7,065 nt of DNA from Flavobacteriales bacterium (GTDB lineage Bacteria; Bacteroidota; Bacteroidia; NS11-12g; UBA955): contig CANHXF010000087.1 of NCBI GenBank assembly GCA_947464515.1, forward strand, positions 1-7,065. The letters are read 5' to 3'. Under the pieces are notes generated by a model, which worked only from the letters and a program-made list of their open reading frames with translations, did no database searches and was not told where the DNA came from. The position numbers and the translations under genes were made by a program. This document shows, piece after piece, positions 1 to 6,543 of this stretch; position 1 is the first letter of the stretch; each line of letters starts with the position of its first letter.

Positions 1-2256
1 GGTCTGATCCGCAGGTAGGGCATGCAATGTTAAAATTGTTTTTGCCACTGCTGCCTGTTCCCTCGGTCCGTAATAATCCACCGAATGCTTAATGTTCTTG
101 AATCCTTTCAACAACTTCACGATGTCCTCCGCCTTCATTTTCTCCAATTCTTGATTCGATAAAGTCCATGTCATCGGGTTCTGAGGGCCATAAATGGCAT
201 ATTGAGATAGCGCACGTCTGATTGCCGCTGGATTGAGTTTTGCATCTGCTCTGTTCTTCAAAATGTCCTGAACCAATTGCTTACAAACCACCTCATCCAC
301 CGCAGGTTCATTCATCAATCGATCCAGTAACCACACCGCTGAATCAAAAAACTCCTCGGGACCGCTTACAGAAATATTGTAATGCTCATTTCCCTCCATA
401 AACGCAAAATTGCAGCCCCAACGATAAAATGCCTTGCTAATATCGGCCGCAGAATAACCCTTGGTACCCACCAATTTCATGTATGGCGCAACCAACGAAA
501 GCGACTTATTGTGCCACTTTCCATAATCATATCGATACGTGAGATCGAACAATTTATTGTCGACGTTTTGAACATAATTCAGAACCGCAGGCCCTACATA
601 TTCACGTTTTACAACCTCCTTCAAATTTACAGCCTCGGGCAAAATAGCCTTAGATGGCATCGCCAACCACTGCTTTACAAACTGACTTTGTTTGTCGCGA
701 TTCAACTCCACCGCATGAATCTCAGGTTTTTCGATTTTTTCCGCCACAGCACTTTCGCCCTTGCGCTTATAAATCACGATGCGATCCTGATTCAAAAACA
801 AATTCGCGAAGTCCACAATGAAATCCTTGTTCATCTCACGCATCGCAGCCAAATCATTATATGCATCACGATAATCGATACCTTGAACATAGGCGTCTTT
901 CAAAAAGAAACAACGACTTTCATTGTCTTTATACTTGGTAATATTTGAAATCTCCTCGTTCAATAAAATTGCATCCAACATCGATTTATCGAACTCGCCT
1001 TTTCGGATTTTTTCCAACTGACCTAGCAACAAATCTTTCACTTCCTCCAAGGTCTGACCTGTTTTCGGTTTTCCTGTGAGCATAAACACCCCGTAATCCA
1101 TCATTTGCTCAACTCCACTATTGGCCGACAGTAATTTTTGATCTTTAACCAAGTTCAAATCGATAAAGCCTGCCACAGAATTATTCAAAAGCAAATCGAT
1201 CAACTTTGCCGCACGCGCTTCCTCCGTACCTGCATTTGGAATCCGAAATCCAATGGTAACGTTCTCTGCATCCGGTCCAACAACATCAAAACTTCTCTCT
1301 TTATTGATTGATGTTTCTTCCTTAAAAACATACGACATGATATCCGTTTTCTGCATGTAGGAAAACTTCGCCGCCACTTCCGCCGCCACGGCATCAGGAT
1401 CAAAATCGCCACTCATAATGATAGCCATATTGTTGGGGACATAATACTCGTTGTAATAATTGCGAATCGCCTCCAAACTCGGATTTTTTAAGTGTTCCAC
1501 AGTTCCAATGGTCGTTTGCAAGCCGTAATTATGACCTTTAAACAACTCGGCGAATAACTTCTCGTAGACTTTATCGCCATCGCGGTCCAATGAGATATTC
1601 TTCTCTTCATATACCGCTTCCAATTCCGTGTGAAACAATCGCAAAATGGGCTTGCGGAACCTCTCAGCCTCCAAACTCAGCCACTTACTGACCATGTTTG
1701 AGGGGATATCGTTGATGTAAACCGTTTCGTCGGTGCTGGTAAATGCGTTGGTACCCTCAGCACCCAAAGCTTGACACATTTTATCGTATTCATTGGCGAT
1801 GGCGAATTTTGCCGCGGCCTGACTTATACTATCGATCGCGCGATAAATACTCTTTCTTTTCGATGGGTCTGTTGTATGATTATACAATTCATAAAGGCCA
1901 TCAATCTGTTTCAGAAGTGGCTCTTCCTTGGCCCAATCCAAACTACCATATTTATCGGTTCCCTTAAACAACATATGCTCCAAATAGTGCGCTAAACCCG
2001 TATTGGTTGATGGGTCGTTCTTTGAACCCGTCCGCACCGCAATCATCGTGTACACTCTTGGCGATACCTTTTGGTTCGATGTGATTAGCGTAAGTCCATT
2101 TGGAAATGTATAATACCTCACTTTTAAGGGGTCGTTGCTGAATGAACGCATTTCCCACAGCGGTGTTTGCTGGGTATTGAATCCGCGAATAATCGATTGC
2201 GACAATCCAATTTTAGCCCAAAAAAGGCAAATCAAAACGATAATGTACTTTTTCAT
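1..2256 (-). CDS. Exported M16 family (insulinase/pitrilysin-like) zinc metallopeptidase, C-terminus cut by window edge
   Basis: Open without a stop from an ATG at 2256-2254 to the window edge, 752 codons. Residues 1-20 (MKKYIIVLICLF..., ending LSQ) form a signal peptide, so the enzyme should act in the periplasm or outer envelope. The inverted zinc motif HYLEH lies at residues 90-94 (zinc ligands His90 and His94, catalytic Glu93). The segment ELEAVYEE (211-218) aligns with EVNAVDSE of insulin-degrading enzyme, which makes Glu218 the third zinc ligand. A second M16 domain begins near residue 255 (NPSLEAIRNYYNEYYVPNN), a third near 533 and a fourth near 695. The full protein is probably 950-1000 residues, so roughly the last quarter is missing. 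Between His94 and the third ligand are 124 residues, against 77 in insulin-degrading enzyme; the extra part is a charged, probably helical insert that I recall from other Bacteroidota M16 proteins. The family degrades peptides inside a closed chamber; the substrate here is unknown. It is transcribed away from folK. Confidence 0.93.
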   Translation of the reverse strand, partial: MKKYIIVLICLFWAKIGLSQSIIRGFNTQQTPLWEMRSFSNDPLKVRYYTFPNGLTLITSNQKVSPRVYTMIAVRTGSKNDPSTNTGLAHYLEHMLFKGTDKYGSLDWAKEEPLLKQIDGLYELYNHTTDPSKRKSIYRAIDSISQAAAKFAIANEYDKMCQALGAEGTNAFTSTDETVYINDIPSNMVSKWLSLEAERFRKPILRLFHTELEAVYEEKNISLDRDGDKVYEKLFAELFKGHNYGLQTTIGTVEHLKNPSLEAIRNYYNEYYVPNNMAIIMSGDFDPDAVAAEVAAKFSYMQKTDIMSYVFKEETSINKERSFDVVGPDAENVTIGFRIPNAGTEEARAAKLIDLLLNNSVAGFIDLNLVKDQKLLSANSGVEQMMDYGVFMLTGKPKTGQTLEEVKDLLLGQLEKIRKGEFDKSMLDAILLNEEISNITKYKDNESRCFFLKDAYVQGIDYRDAYNDLAAMREMNKDFIVDFANLFLNQDRIVIYKRKGESAVAEKIEKPEIHAVELNRDKQSQFVKQWLAMPSKAILPEAVNLKEVVKREYVGPAVLNYVQNVDNKLFDLTYRYDYGKWHNKSLSLVAPYMKLVGTKGYSAADISKAFYRWGCNFAFMEGNEHYNISVSGPEEFFDSAVWLLDRLMNEPAVDEVVCKQLVQDILKNRADAKLNPAAIRRALSQYAIYGPQNPMTWTLSNQELEKMKAEDIVKLLKGFKNIKHSVDYYGPREQAAVAKTILTLHALPADQT

Positions 2257-2262
2257 TGACTA

Positions 2263-2270
2263 CAAAAATA
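2263..2270 (-). promoter_or_regulatory. Bacteroidota-type -7 box for the M16 protease gene
   Basis: Read on the minus strand this is TATTTTTG, a full match to the Bacteroidota -7 consensus TAnnTTTG. It ends only 6 nt before the ATG at 2256, so transcription would start at or within a few bases of the start codon, giving a leaderless or nearly leaderless mRNA. No good -33 TTTG/TTG is seen at the usual distance; the nearest TTG is about 12 nt upstream, which is too close. The call rests on the box and its position. Confidence 0.45.
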
Positions 2271-2279
2271 GGTTTTCTC

Positions 2280-2308
2280 TTGCAACCCCGCGCTTCTGTT
2301 TATCTTCG
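2280..2308 (+). promoter_or_regulatory. Probable promoter of the folK operon (-33 TTG, -7 TATCTTCG)
   Basis: TTG at 2280-2282 is followed after 18 nt by TATCTTCG at 2301-2308, one mismatch from TAnnTTTG. Spacing and form fit the housekeeping promoters of Bacteroidota. The box ends 8 nt before the folK ATG at 2317, leaving a leader of only a few bases. There is no Shine-Dalgarno sequence in that space. Confidence 0.5.
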
Positions 2309-2316
2309 CAACCGCG

Positions 2317-2829
2317 ATGAACATCGAAAATCAAGTGGTCCTAGGTTTGGGTGGAAATATGGGAAATAGAACCCAGCATTTGGCGTTGGCCATGGTTCAA
2401 ATCATCCAACAAATAGGTCCGATAACCCGCGTATCAAGTGTTTACGAAACCGCCGCCTGGGGCAATGAAGATCAACCCGCTTTTTTGAATATGGCTGTTT
2501 GTATTACCACGCCGTTTACTCCTTTGCAGACGTTGGAGCGCTGTTTGAGGATTGAAAAGCAGATGGGACGACATAGAACGATGAAGTGGGGGCCAAGGAT
2601 AATTGACATAGACATATTGCTATATAACAATCAAATTATTCGCGACAAAAACCTCTCTGTTCCTCATCCGATGATGCATGAACGTCGTTTTGTCCTTGCA
2701 CCGATAGCAGAAATTATTCCGCAAAAAAAGCATCCCATCCTGAAAAAAACATTCAAGGAATTATTACTAATCTGTCCCGATACACTCACCGTGAAACCCT
2801 TGTTCAATCCAATTGATCTTTCGCTGTGA
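2317..2829 (+). CDS. folK: 2-amino-4-hydroxy-6-hydroxymethyldihydropteridine diphosphokinase (HPPK)
   Basis: This cytoplasmic enzyme transfers pyrophosphate from ATP to 6-hydroxymethyl-7,8-dihydropterin, the step before dihydropteroate synthase in folate synthesis. At 170 residues it has the normal length for a single-domain HPPK. The N-terminal LGLGGNMGNR (9-18) is the typical first strand and loop, and SSVYETAAWGNEDQPAFLN (40-58) contains the conserved YET/QPxFLN region. The family signature KWGPRIIDIDILL lies at 90-102, with Asp97 and Asp99 as the magnesium ligands. VPHPMMHERRFVLAPIAEI (115-133) is the conserved C-terminal substrate-binding part. It is the first gene of the rightward operon, and its TGA overlaps the GTG start of the next gene by 4 nt (GTGA), suggesting coupled translation. 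The deoxynucleoside kinase gene that often accompanies folK in Bacteroidota is not present here. Confidence 0.97.
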   Translation: MNIENQVVLGLGGNMGNRTQHLALAMVQIIQQIGPITRVSSVYETAAWGNEDQPAFLNMAVCITTPFTPLQTLERCLRIEKQMGRHRTMKWGPRIIDIDILLYNNQIIRDKNLSVPHPMMHERRFVLAPIAEIIPQKKHPILKKTFKELLLICPDTLTVKPLFNPIDLSL

Positions 2830-3476
2830 AAAAAGAGACTTCGCCACTACTGCCTTCTATTCAAACAATTGTAAATGGCATTTGTGGTATTGCGGAAATT
2901 CCTTTGAGAACAAATGTTGCCAACTCCGTTGAACAAGTAGATTACCCATCGGATTCAGAAGGCACTGAGGGCATAACCAGCCTTCCACCCTTTTCCGCGC
3001 TCAATAAACCCAATAGATATAATATCGCGGGGCCCAACAATATTCAGACATTAACGGTTCCAATCACACAGGACGACAAGCACAATCCAATCACCCAAGT
3101 ACGCATCAACTACAACGAAAACTGGATTAGGGATCACAAACACGCTTGGCAAACTGCTTACGGAAAATCTCCATTTTTTGAATTTTACGATTACCGTTTT
3201 TGGTCGATTCTTGATGCCCAGCCAGTGATGCTAGCCGATTTACTTTATCCCTGGAATCAATTGCTATTTGCACAACTCGGAATGAGTTTGTTCGAATCCA
3301 CATCTAAGGAAACTCAGCAAAACATCATCCAAATAAAACCTTACCCCCAAGTGTTTGATGTAAAATTTGGATTTCGCAGCGAAGTTTCTGCCATCGATTT
3401 ACTGTTTAACCAAGGTCCGATCGCCAAGGAATACCTGAGCCAATACTTGCCTACAAATACTATATTCGCACCATGA
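2826..3476 (+). CDS. WbqC-like family protein
   Basis: The protein has 216 residues. The start is a GTG inside a GTGA overlap with folK; no other in-frame start occurs before Met136, so this start is well supported. I recognise the WbqC-like family from a run of conserved blocks: NRYNIAGPNNIQTLTVPI (63-80), then ITQVRINYNENW (89-100), HAWQTAYGKSPFFEFY (106-121), a DLLYPWNQLL segment (138-147), and a C-terminal SAIDLLFNQGPIAKEYL (188-204). LLPS at 8-11 corresponds to the usual LLPxxYFPP opening, but the residues after it (about 12-60) are poorly conserved and rich in acidic and proline residues. There is no signal peptide or membrane segment, so it is probably cytoplasmic. The family is named from O-antigen clusters; its biochemical activity is not firmly known to me. 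The 4-nt ATGA overlap with the flippase gene downstream supports a role in surface glycan synthesis, which is an inference. Confidence 0.82.
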   Translation: MKKETSPLLPSIQTIVNGICGIAEIPLRTNVANSVEQVDYPSDSEGTEGITSLPPFSALNKPNRYNIAGPNNIQTLTVPITQDDKHNPITQVRINYNENWIRDHKHAWQTAYGKSPFFEFYDYRFWSILDAQPVMLADLLYPWNQLLFAQLGMSLFESTSKETQQNIIQIKPYPQVFDVKFGFRSEVSAIDLLFNQGPIAKEYLSQYLPTNTIFAP

Positions 3477-4987
3477 GTGTTATCAAAAAACTGGCTTCCC
3501 AAACCGCCGTTTATGGTCTTAGCACGATGCTAGGTCGTTTTTTGAACTTTCTCCTCGTACCGCTTTATCTGAGTAAATTATCTGGCGCCGCCGATTATGG
3601 CATCGTGAGTGTCATGTTTACTTATGCCAGTTTTTTGGCCATCGTTTTTGCCATGGGCTTGGAAACGGCCTTCTTCCATTTCTCCAAAAAAACCGGCCAG
3701 CCCGCCAAAGTTCTAGCCACAGCAACGCATACATTAATCATAACCGGCTTAACCGCCGTGCTCATTTCACGTCTATTTGGATTCGAAATCATGCATTGGA
3801 TTGGGTATCCTCAGTTTCCGCAGTTCGCCTCCTATTTTGCCTTGATATTAGCGGCCGACGCCATCACTGCATTGGGGTTCGCGTGGTTACGTCAGCAAGA
3901 AAAACCTTGGTCATTTGCTTGGATCCGACTCACAAACATTGGGGTTAACATTGGCGCAAACCTCTTCTTTTTGGTTGCTTGCCCTTGGCTTGGCGATTAT
4001 CTCACTTCCCCCGAAAGCGGAAGCAGCGCACAAGCGTTGGCATTTGGCGTTTGGTGTTTGGATCAGGCTCAACCGGCCAACATGATTTCCAATATTTTCC
4101 TGAGCAACTTGTTGGCCTCTATCGTCACCGTGCCGTTGTTGTCAAAAACATGGCAAAACCTCAAATGGGGGTTAGATCTTGGATTACTAAAAACGATGCT
4201 CCGTTACTCGTTGCCTTTGGTAATTGTTGGGTTGGCTGGAATGATCAACGAAACCTTGGATCGTGTTTTACTCAAGGAAATGCTTCCAGCTGACGCAGGC
4301 GATGCCGAAGCCGGTATGTATAGCGCCTTTTACAAATTGAGCTTGGTTTTAACCCTATTTGTGCAAGCGTTTCGATTTGCGGCAGAACCCTTCTTTTTTG
4401 GAAAAGCGGGTGATAAAGATGCACCGGAGACCTATGCGTTGGTGATGCGATACTTTGTTTACGTAAGCGGTGGGATTTTTCTAGTCACGATGATTTGCAT
4501 GCCTTGGCTCGCTCCGTTATTGTTACAAAAACCTCTATACTATGAAAACGTGCGAGGCTTGAGTATTGTCCCCGTTTTGTTGGGTGCCAACCTCTGTTTA
4601 GGCATGTATTACAACCTCAGTATTTGGTATAAGCTCTCCGGAAAAACTCAAATGGGCGGACTCATTGCATTGTTCGGAGCCATTGTCACCATTTTTGGAA
4701 ACTACATTTTTATCCCACAATACGGATTTGTTGCTTCGGCCTACACCACACTCGCAGCATACGCTACATTGGTGATCTTGGGCTATTGGTTTGGTCAAAA
4801 ATACTACCCTATTCCATATCAGTTGCCGATAATACTTACAACTTTATTGGTTTCAGTGGGCCCAATTACGTTTTTACCTCATCTCTTTCCGAATATTCAT
4901 CACGGGGTTTATTGGATTTTGGTTCCCATTTACTTCGGCGTTTTGTATATCATTGAAAAGCGATTTGCCCGAAAACTTTCTGCCTAA
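3473..4987 (+). CDS. Polysaccharide/oligosaccharide flippase (Wzx/PST type, MOP superfamily)
   Basis: An integral inner-membrane protein of 504 residues, predicted to flip lipid-linked oligosaccharide from the cytoplasmic to the periplasmic face. Hydrophobic segments run through the whole length and are consistent with about 14 transmembrane helices. The clearest lie near residues 10-32, 44-62, 82-104, 119-137, 155-172, 206-224, 243-259, 284-303, 327-351, 364-384, 396-416, 418-440, 451-470 and 477-495. The N-terminus (IKKLASQTAVYGLSTMLGRF) is typical of the polysaccharide biosynthesis protein family, and FRFAAEPFFF (301-310) fits the Bacteroidota members of it. Its ATG overlaps the wbqC stop (ATGA), and dut follows after 9 nt. 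The substrate cannot be read from the sequence. It could be a Wzx for an O-antigen-like glycan or, less likely, a lipid II flippase; the placement beside WbqC favours the first. Confidence 0.9.
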   Translation: MSVIKKLASQTAVYGLSTMLGRFLNFLLVPLYLSKLSGAADYGIVSVMFTYASFLAIVFAMGLETAFFHFSKKTGQPAKVLATATHTLIITGLTAVLISRLFGFEIMHWIGYPQFPQFASYFALILAADAITALGFAWLRQQEKPWSFAWIRLTNIGVNIGANLFFLVACPWLGDYLTSPESGSSAQALAFGVWCLDQAQPANMISNIFLSNLLASIVTVPLLSKTWQNLKWGLDLGLLKTMLRYSLPLVIVGLAGMINETLDRVLLKEMLPADAGDAEAGMYSAFYKLSLVLTLFVQAFRFAAEPFFFGKAGDKDAPETYALVMRYFVYVSGGIFLVTMICMPWLAPLLLQKPLYYENVRGLSIVPVLLGANLCLGMYYNLSIWYKLSGKTQMGGLIALFGAIVTIFGNYIFIPQYGFVASAYTTLAAYATLVILGYWFGQKYYPIPYQLPIILTTLLVSVGPITFLPHLFPNIHHGVYWILVPIYFGVLYIIEKRFARKLSA

Positions 4988-4996
4988 CATAGAATC

Positions 4997-5440
4997 ATGT
5001 GTAACGTAAAAATCATCAATCAATCTTCCCATCCCAACCCTGCCTATCAGACGGATTTGAGTGCGGGTATGGACTTGCATGCCAATATTGAAGAATCTAT
5101 TTCGCTCATTCCTGGGGCTCGGATACTCATTCCAACGGGGTTGTTCATCGAACTGCCCGAAGGGCACGAAGCGCAAATCAGGCCGCGGAGCGGCCTGGCC
5201 CTAAAACACGGAATTACCGTCCTGAACAGCCCAGGAACCATCGATGCCGATTATAGAGGCGAAATCAAAGTGCTACTCATCAATCACGGACAAGAAACCT
5301 TCGAGATTCAAAACGGAGAGCGCATCGCCCAAATGATTGTCGCCAAGTACGAAAGAGTAAACTGGGAAATATCCACTGAACTCAATTCCACCGAAAGAGG
5401 TGCCGGAGGTTACGGTAGCACTGGCGTTAAACCAGCCTAA
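4997..5440 (+). CDS. dut: Deoxyuridine 5'-triphosphate nucleotidohydrolase (dUTPase)
   Basis: Hydrolyses dUTP to dUMP and pyrophosphate, keeping uracil out of DNA and supplying dUMP for thymidylate synthesis; cytoplasmic homotrimer. At 147 residues it has the standard trimeric length, and all five motifs are present in order. Motif 1 is AGMDL (23-27). Motif 2 is RPRSGLALKHGI (62-73). Motif 3 is GTIDADYRGEIKVLLIN (80-96), in which Asp83 is the catalytic water-binding residue and Tyr86 selects against ribose. Motif 4 is GERIAQMIV (107-115), and motif 5 is the glycine-rich RGAGGYGSTG (134-143). Motif 5 has Tyr139 in place of the more common Phe that stacks on the uracil, an aromatic-for-aromatic change. 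It starts 9 nt after the flippase stop without a Shine-Dalgarno sequence, and is probably the last gene of the folK operon. Confidence 0.97.
   Translation: MCNVKIINQSSHPNPAYQTDLSAGMDLHANIEESISLIPGARILIPTGLFIELPEGHEAQIRPRSGLALKHGITVLNSPGTIDADYRGEIKVLLINHGQETFEIQNGERIAQMIVAKYERVNWEISTELNSTERGAGGYGSTGVKPA
5179..5197 (+). repeat. GC-rich perfect hairpin inside dut
   Basis: CAGGCCGC, loop GGA, GCGGCCTG: an 8-bp perfect inverted repeat, one pair longer if a flanking G-U pair is counted. It lies in the codons for dUTPase motif 2 (RPRSGLA). There is no T-run after it and it sits mid-gene, so it is not a terminator. It may just reflect the CCG-CGG-AGC-GGC codon choice. Confidence 0.6.
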
Positions 5441-5462
5441 CATTAAATTAATACGCAATCCT

Positions 5463-5470
5463 TACCTTTG
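5463..5470 (+). promoter_or_regulatory. Bacteroidota-type -7 box before the nucleotidyltransferase gene
   Basis: TACCTTTG is an exact match to TAnnTTTG, in the 63-bp gap after dut. Upstream at the -33 distance there is only an AT-rich TTAA (5443-5446), a weak match. Transcription from here would begin near 5475, giving a leader of about 28 nt that ends in the A-rich stretch ACACAACCAAG before the ATG, the kind of context seen in Bacteroidota genes lacking a Shine-Dalgarno sequence. It would let the nucleotidyltransferase be expressed apart from the upstream operon, though readthrough from dut is also possible because no terminator hairpin is visible. Confidence 0.5.
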
Positions 5471-5503
5471 CGCCGATTTTTACAATTCTAATACACAACC
5501 AAG

Positions 5504-6514
5504 ATGAGATTAATTATCCCTATGGCCGGAATGGGAAAACGCATGCGGCCCCATACCCTTACTACTCCTAAACCCCTAATCAAAGTTGGTGGCAAGTCAA
5601 TCGTTCATTGGCTAATCAAAGACATAGCCGACGTGTGTGGTGAGCCCATTGAAGAAATTGGTTTCGTAGTAGGTCGTTTTGGCGATGCTGTAGAAAGCGA
5701 ACTCAAAGACATCGCAAAAAGCGTAGGCGCCGAAGGGAAAATCTTCTACCAAGACGTTGCAGAAGGTACAGGTCATGCCATTCTTTGTGCCAGAGAATGC
5801 CTTAAAGGCGATGTGATTGTGGCCTTTGCCGATACATTGTTTAAAACTGAATTCAACCTCGACAAAACCAAAGACGGTGTGATTTGGGTGCATAAGGTCG
5901 ATAACCCAAGCTCATTTGGCGTTGTGAAATACAACGAAGACAATATCATTACCGATTTCGTGGAAAAACCCACCGAATTTGTTTCTGACTTGGCCATCAT
6001 CGGAATCTACTATTTCAAGAGCGGCGAAACTTTGGAAAGCGAGCTCCAATATCTTATCGATAACAACCTAAAGGAAAAAGGCGAATACCAACTCACCAAT
6101 GCCATGGAAAACATGAAAGCCAAAGGGATGCAGTTTGTCCCAGGCGCGGTTGATGAGTGGCTAGATTGCGGAAATTACGCCGCTACCGTATATACCAACC
6201 AACGCGTTTTGGCAAACAAAGCCTCAGAATTCGTTGGCGTAGCCTCTCGATTCGATGAAAGTGTTACAATCATCGAACCTTGCTTTATTGGAGATGGCGT
6301 ATCTTTGAAAAACTGCCAAATTGGACCCTATGTTAGCATTGGCAATAAAACCGAGCTAGAAAATTGCAACATCAGCAACAGCATCATACAAGAGAATTGC
6401 TCACTTCGCGATTTCAACTGTCACGACAGTATGATCGGGAATTCTGTTGCAATCAGCGGAGCCCAAATTGCCAGCCAAGTATACAGCGTGGGGGATTTCA
6501 GCTCAATCGGCTAA
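5504..6514 (+). CDS. Sugar-1-phosphate nucleotidyltransferase with C-terminal left-handed beta-helix
   Basis: Predicted to join a sugar-1-phosphate to an NTP to give an NDP-sugar and pyrophosphate, in the cytoplasm. The 336-residue protein opens with the family nucleotide-binding signature (PMAGMGKRMRPHTLTTPKPL, 6-25), with the catalytic Arg13 and Lys23. QDVAEGTGHAI (83-93) and FADT (108-111) follow, with Asp110 as a probable metal ligand. EKP at 154-156 and EWLDCG (218-223), with Asp221 as the second metal ligand, complete the Rossmann-like domain. From about 250 to 330 there are hexapeptide-like turns (FIGDGV, QIGPYVSIG, MIGNSVAISGA), read as a left-handed beta-helix like that of GlmU- or RmlA-type enzymes. 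No extra acetyltransferase function can be claimed, since the helix is short. The sugar and nucleotide specificity cannot be read; RmlA-like, GlmU-like and mannose-1-phosphate types are all possible. It sits between dut and a TPR protein gene. Confidence 0.88.
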   Translation: MRLIIPMAGMGKRMRPHTLTTPKPLIKVGGKSIVHWLIKDIADVCGEPIEEIGFVVGRFGDAVESELKDIAKSVGAEGKIFYQDVAEGTGHAILCARECLKGDVIVAFADTLFKTEFNLDKTKDGVIWVHKVDNPSSFGVVKYNEDNIITDFVEKPTEFVSDLAIIGIYYFKSGETLESELQYLIDNNLKEKGEYQLTNAMENMKAKGMQFVPGAVDEWLDCGNYAATVYTNQRVLANKASEFVGVASRFDESVTIIEPCFIGDGVSLKNCQIGPYVSIGNKTELENCNISNSIIQENCSLRDFNCHDSMIGNSVAISGAQIASQVYSVGDFSSIG

Positions 6515-6543
6515 AAAATCTTGCATTAAACATCGTTTTTGTG

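Noticed and set aside
382..948. A 188-codon plus-strand open frame antisense to the M16 protease.
   Set aside because: It lies wholly inside a gene with a complete zinc site and a continuous 752-codon reading frame. The antisense translation shows no recognisable domain and no promoter box or start context, so it is a shadow of the coding strand.
1743..2158. Several short open frames of 61-74 codons around the 5' end of the protease gene, on both strands.
   Set aside because: They overlap the signal-peptide and HYLEH region of the M16 gene and have no family resemblance.
3473..4987. The flippase as the lipid II flippase MurJ.
   Set aside because: Both belong to the same superfamily, but the N-terminal signature and the WbqC neighbour fit the polysaccharide flippase type better. 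This was not tested by alignment.
5179..5197. The dut hairpin as a transcription terminator.
   Set aside because: No T-run follows it, and it lies in the middle of an intact gene.
5612..6000. Minus-strand open frames of 75-93 codons across the nucleotidyltransferase gene.
   Set aside because: They oppose a gene with clear catalytic motifs, and their translations have no recognisable features.
5504..6514. Naming the nucleotidyltransferase rmlA or glmU.
   Set aside because: It lacks a long acetyltransferase helix for GlmU and has no rml neighbours; a symbol would overstate what the sequence shows.
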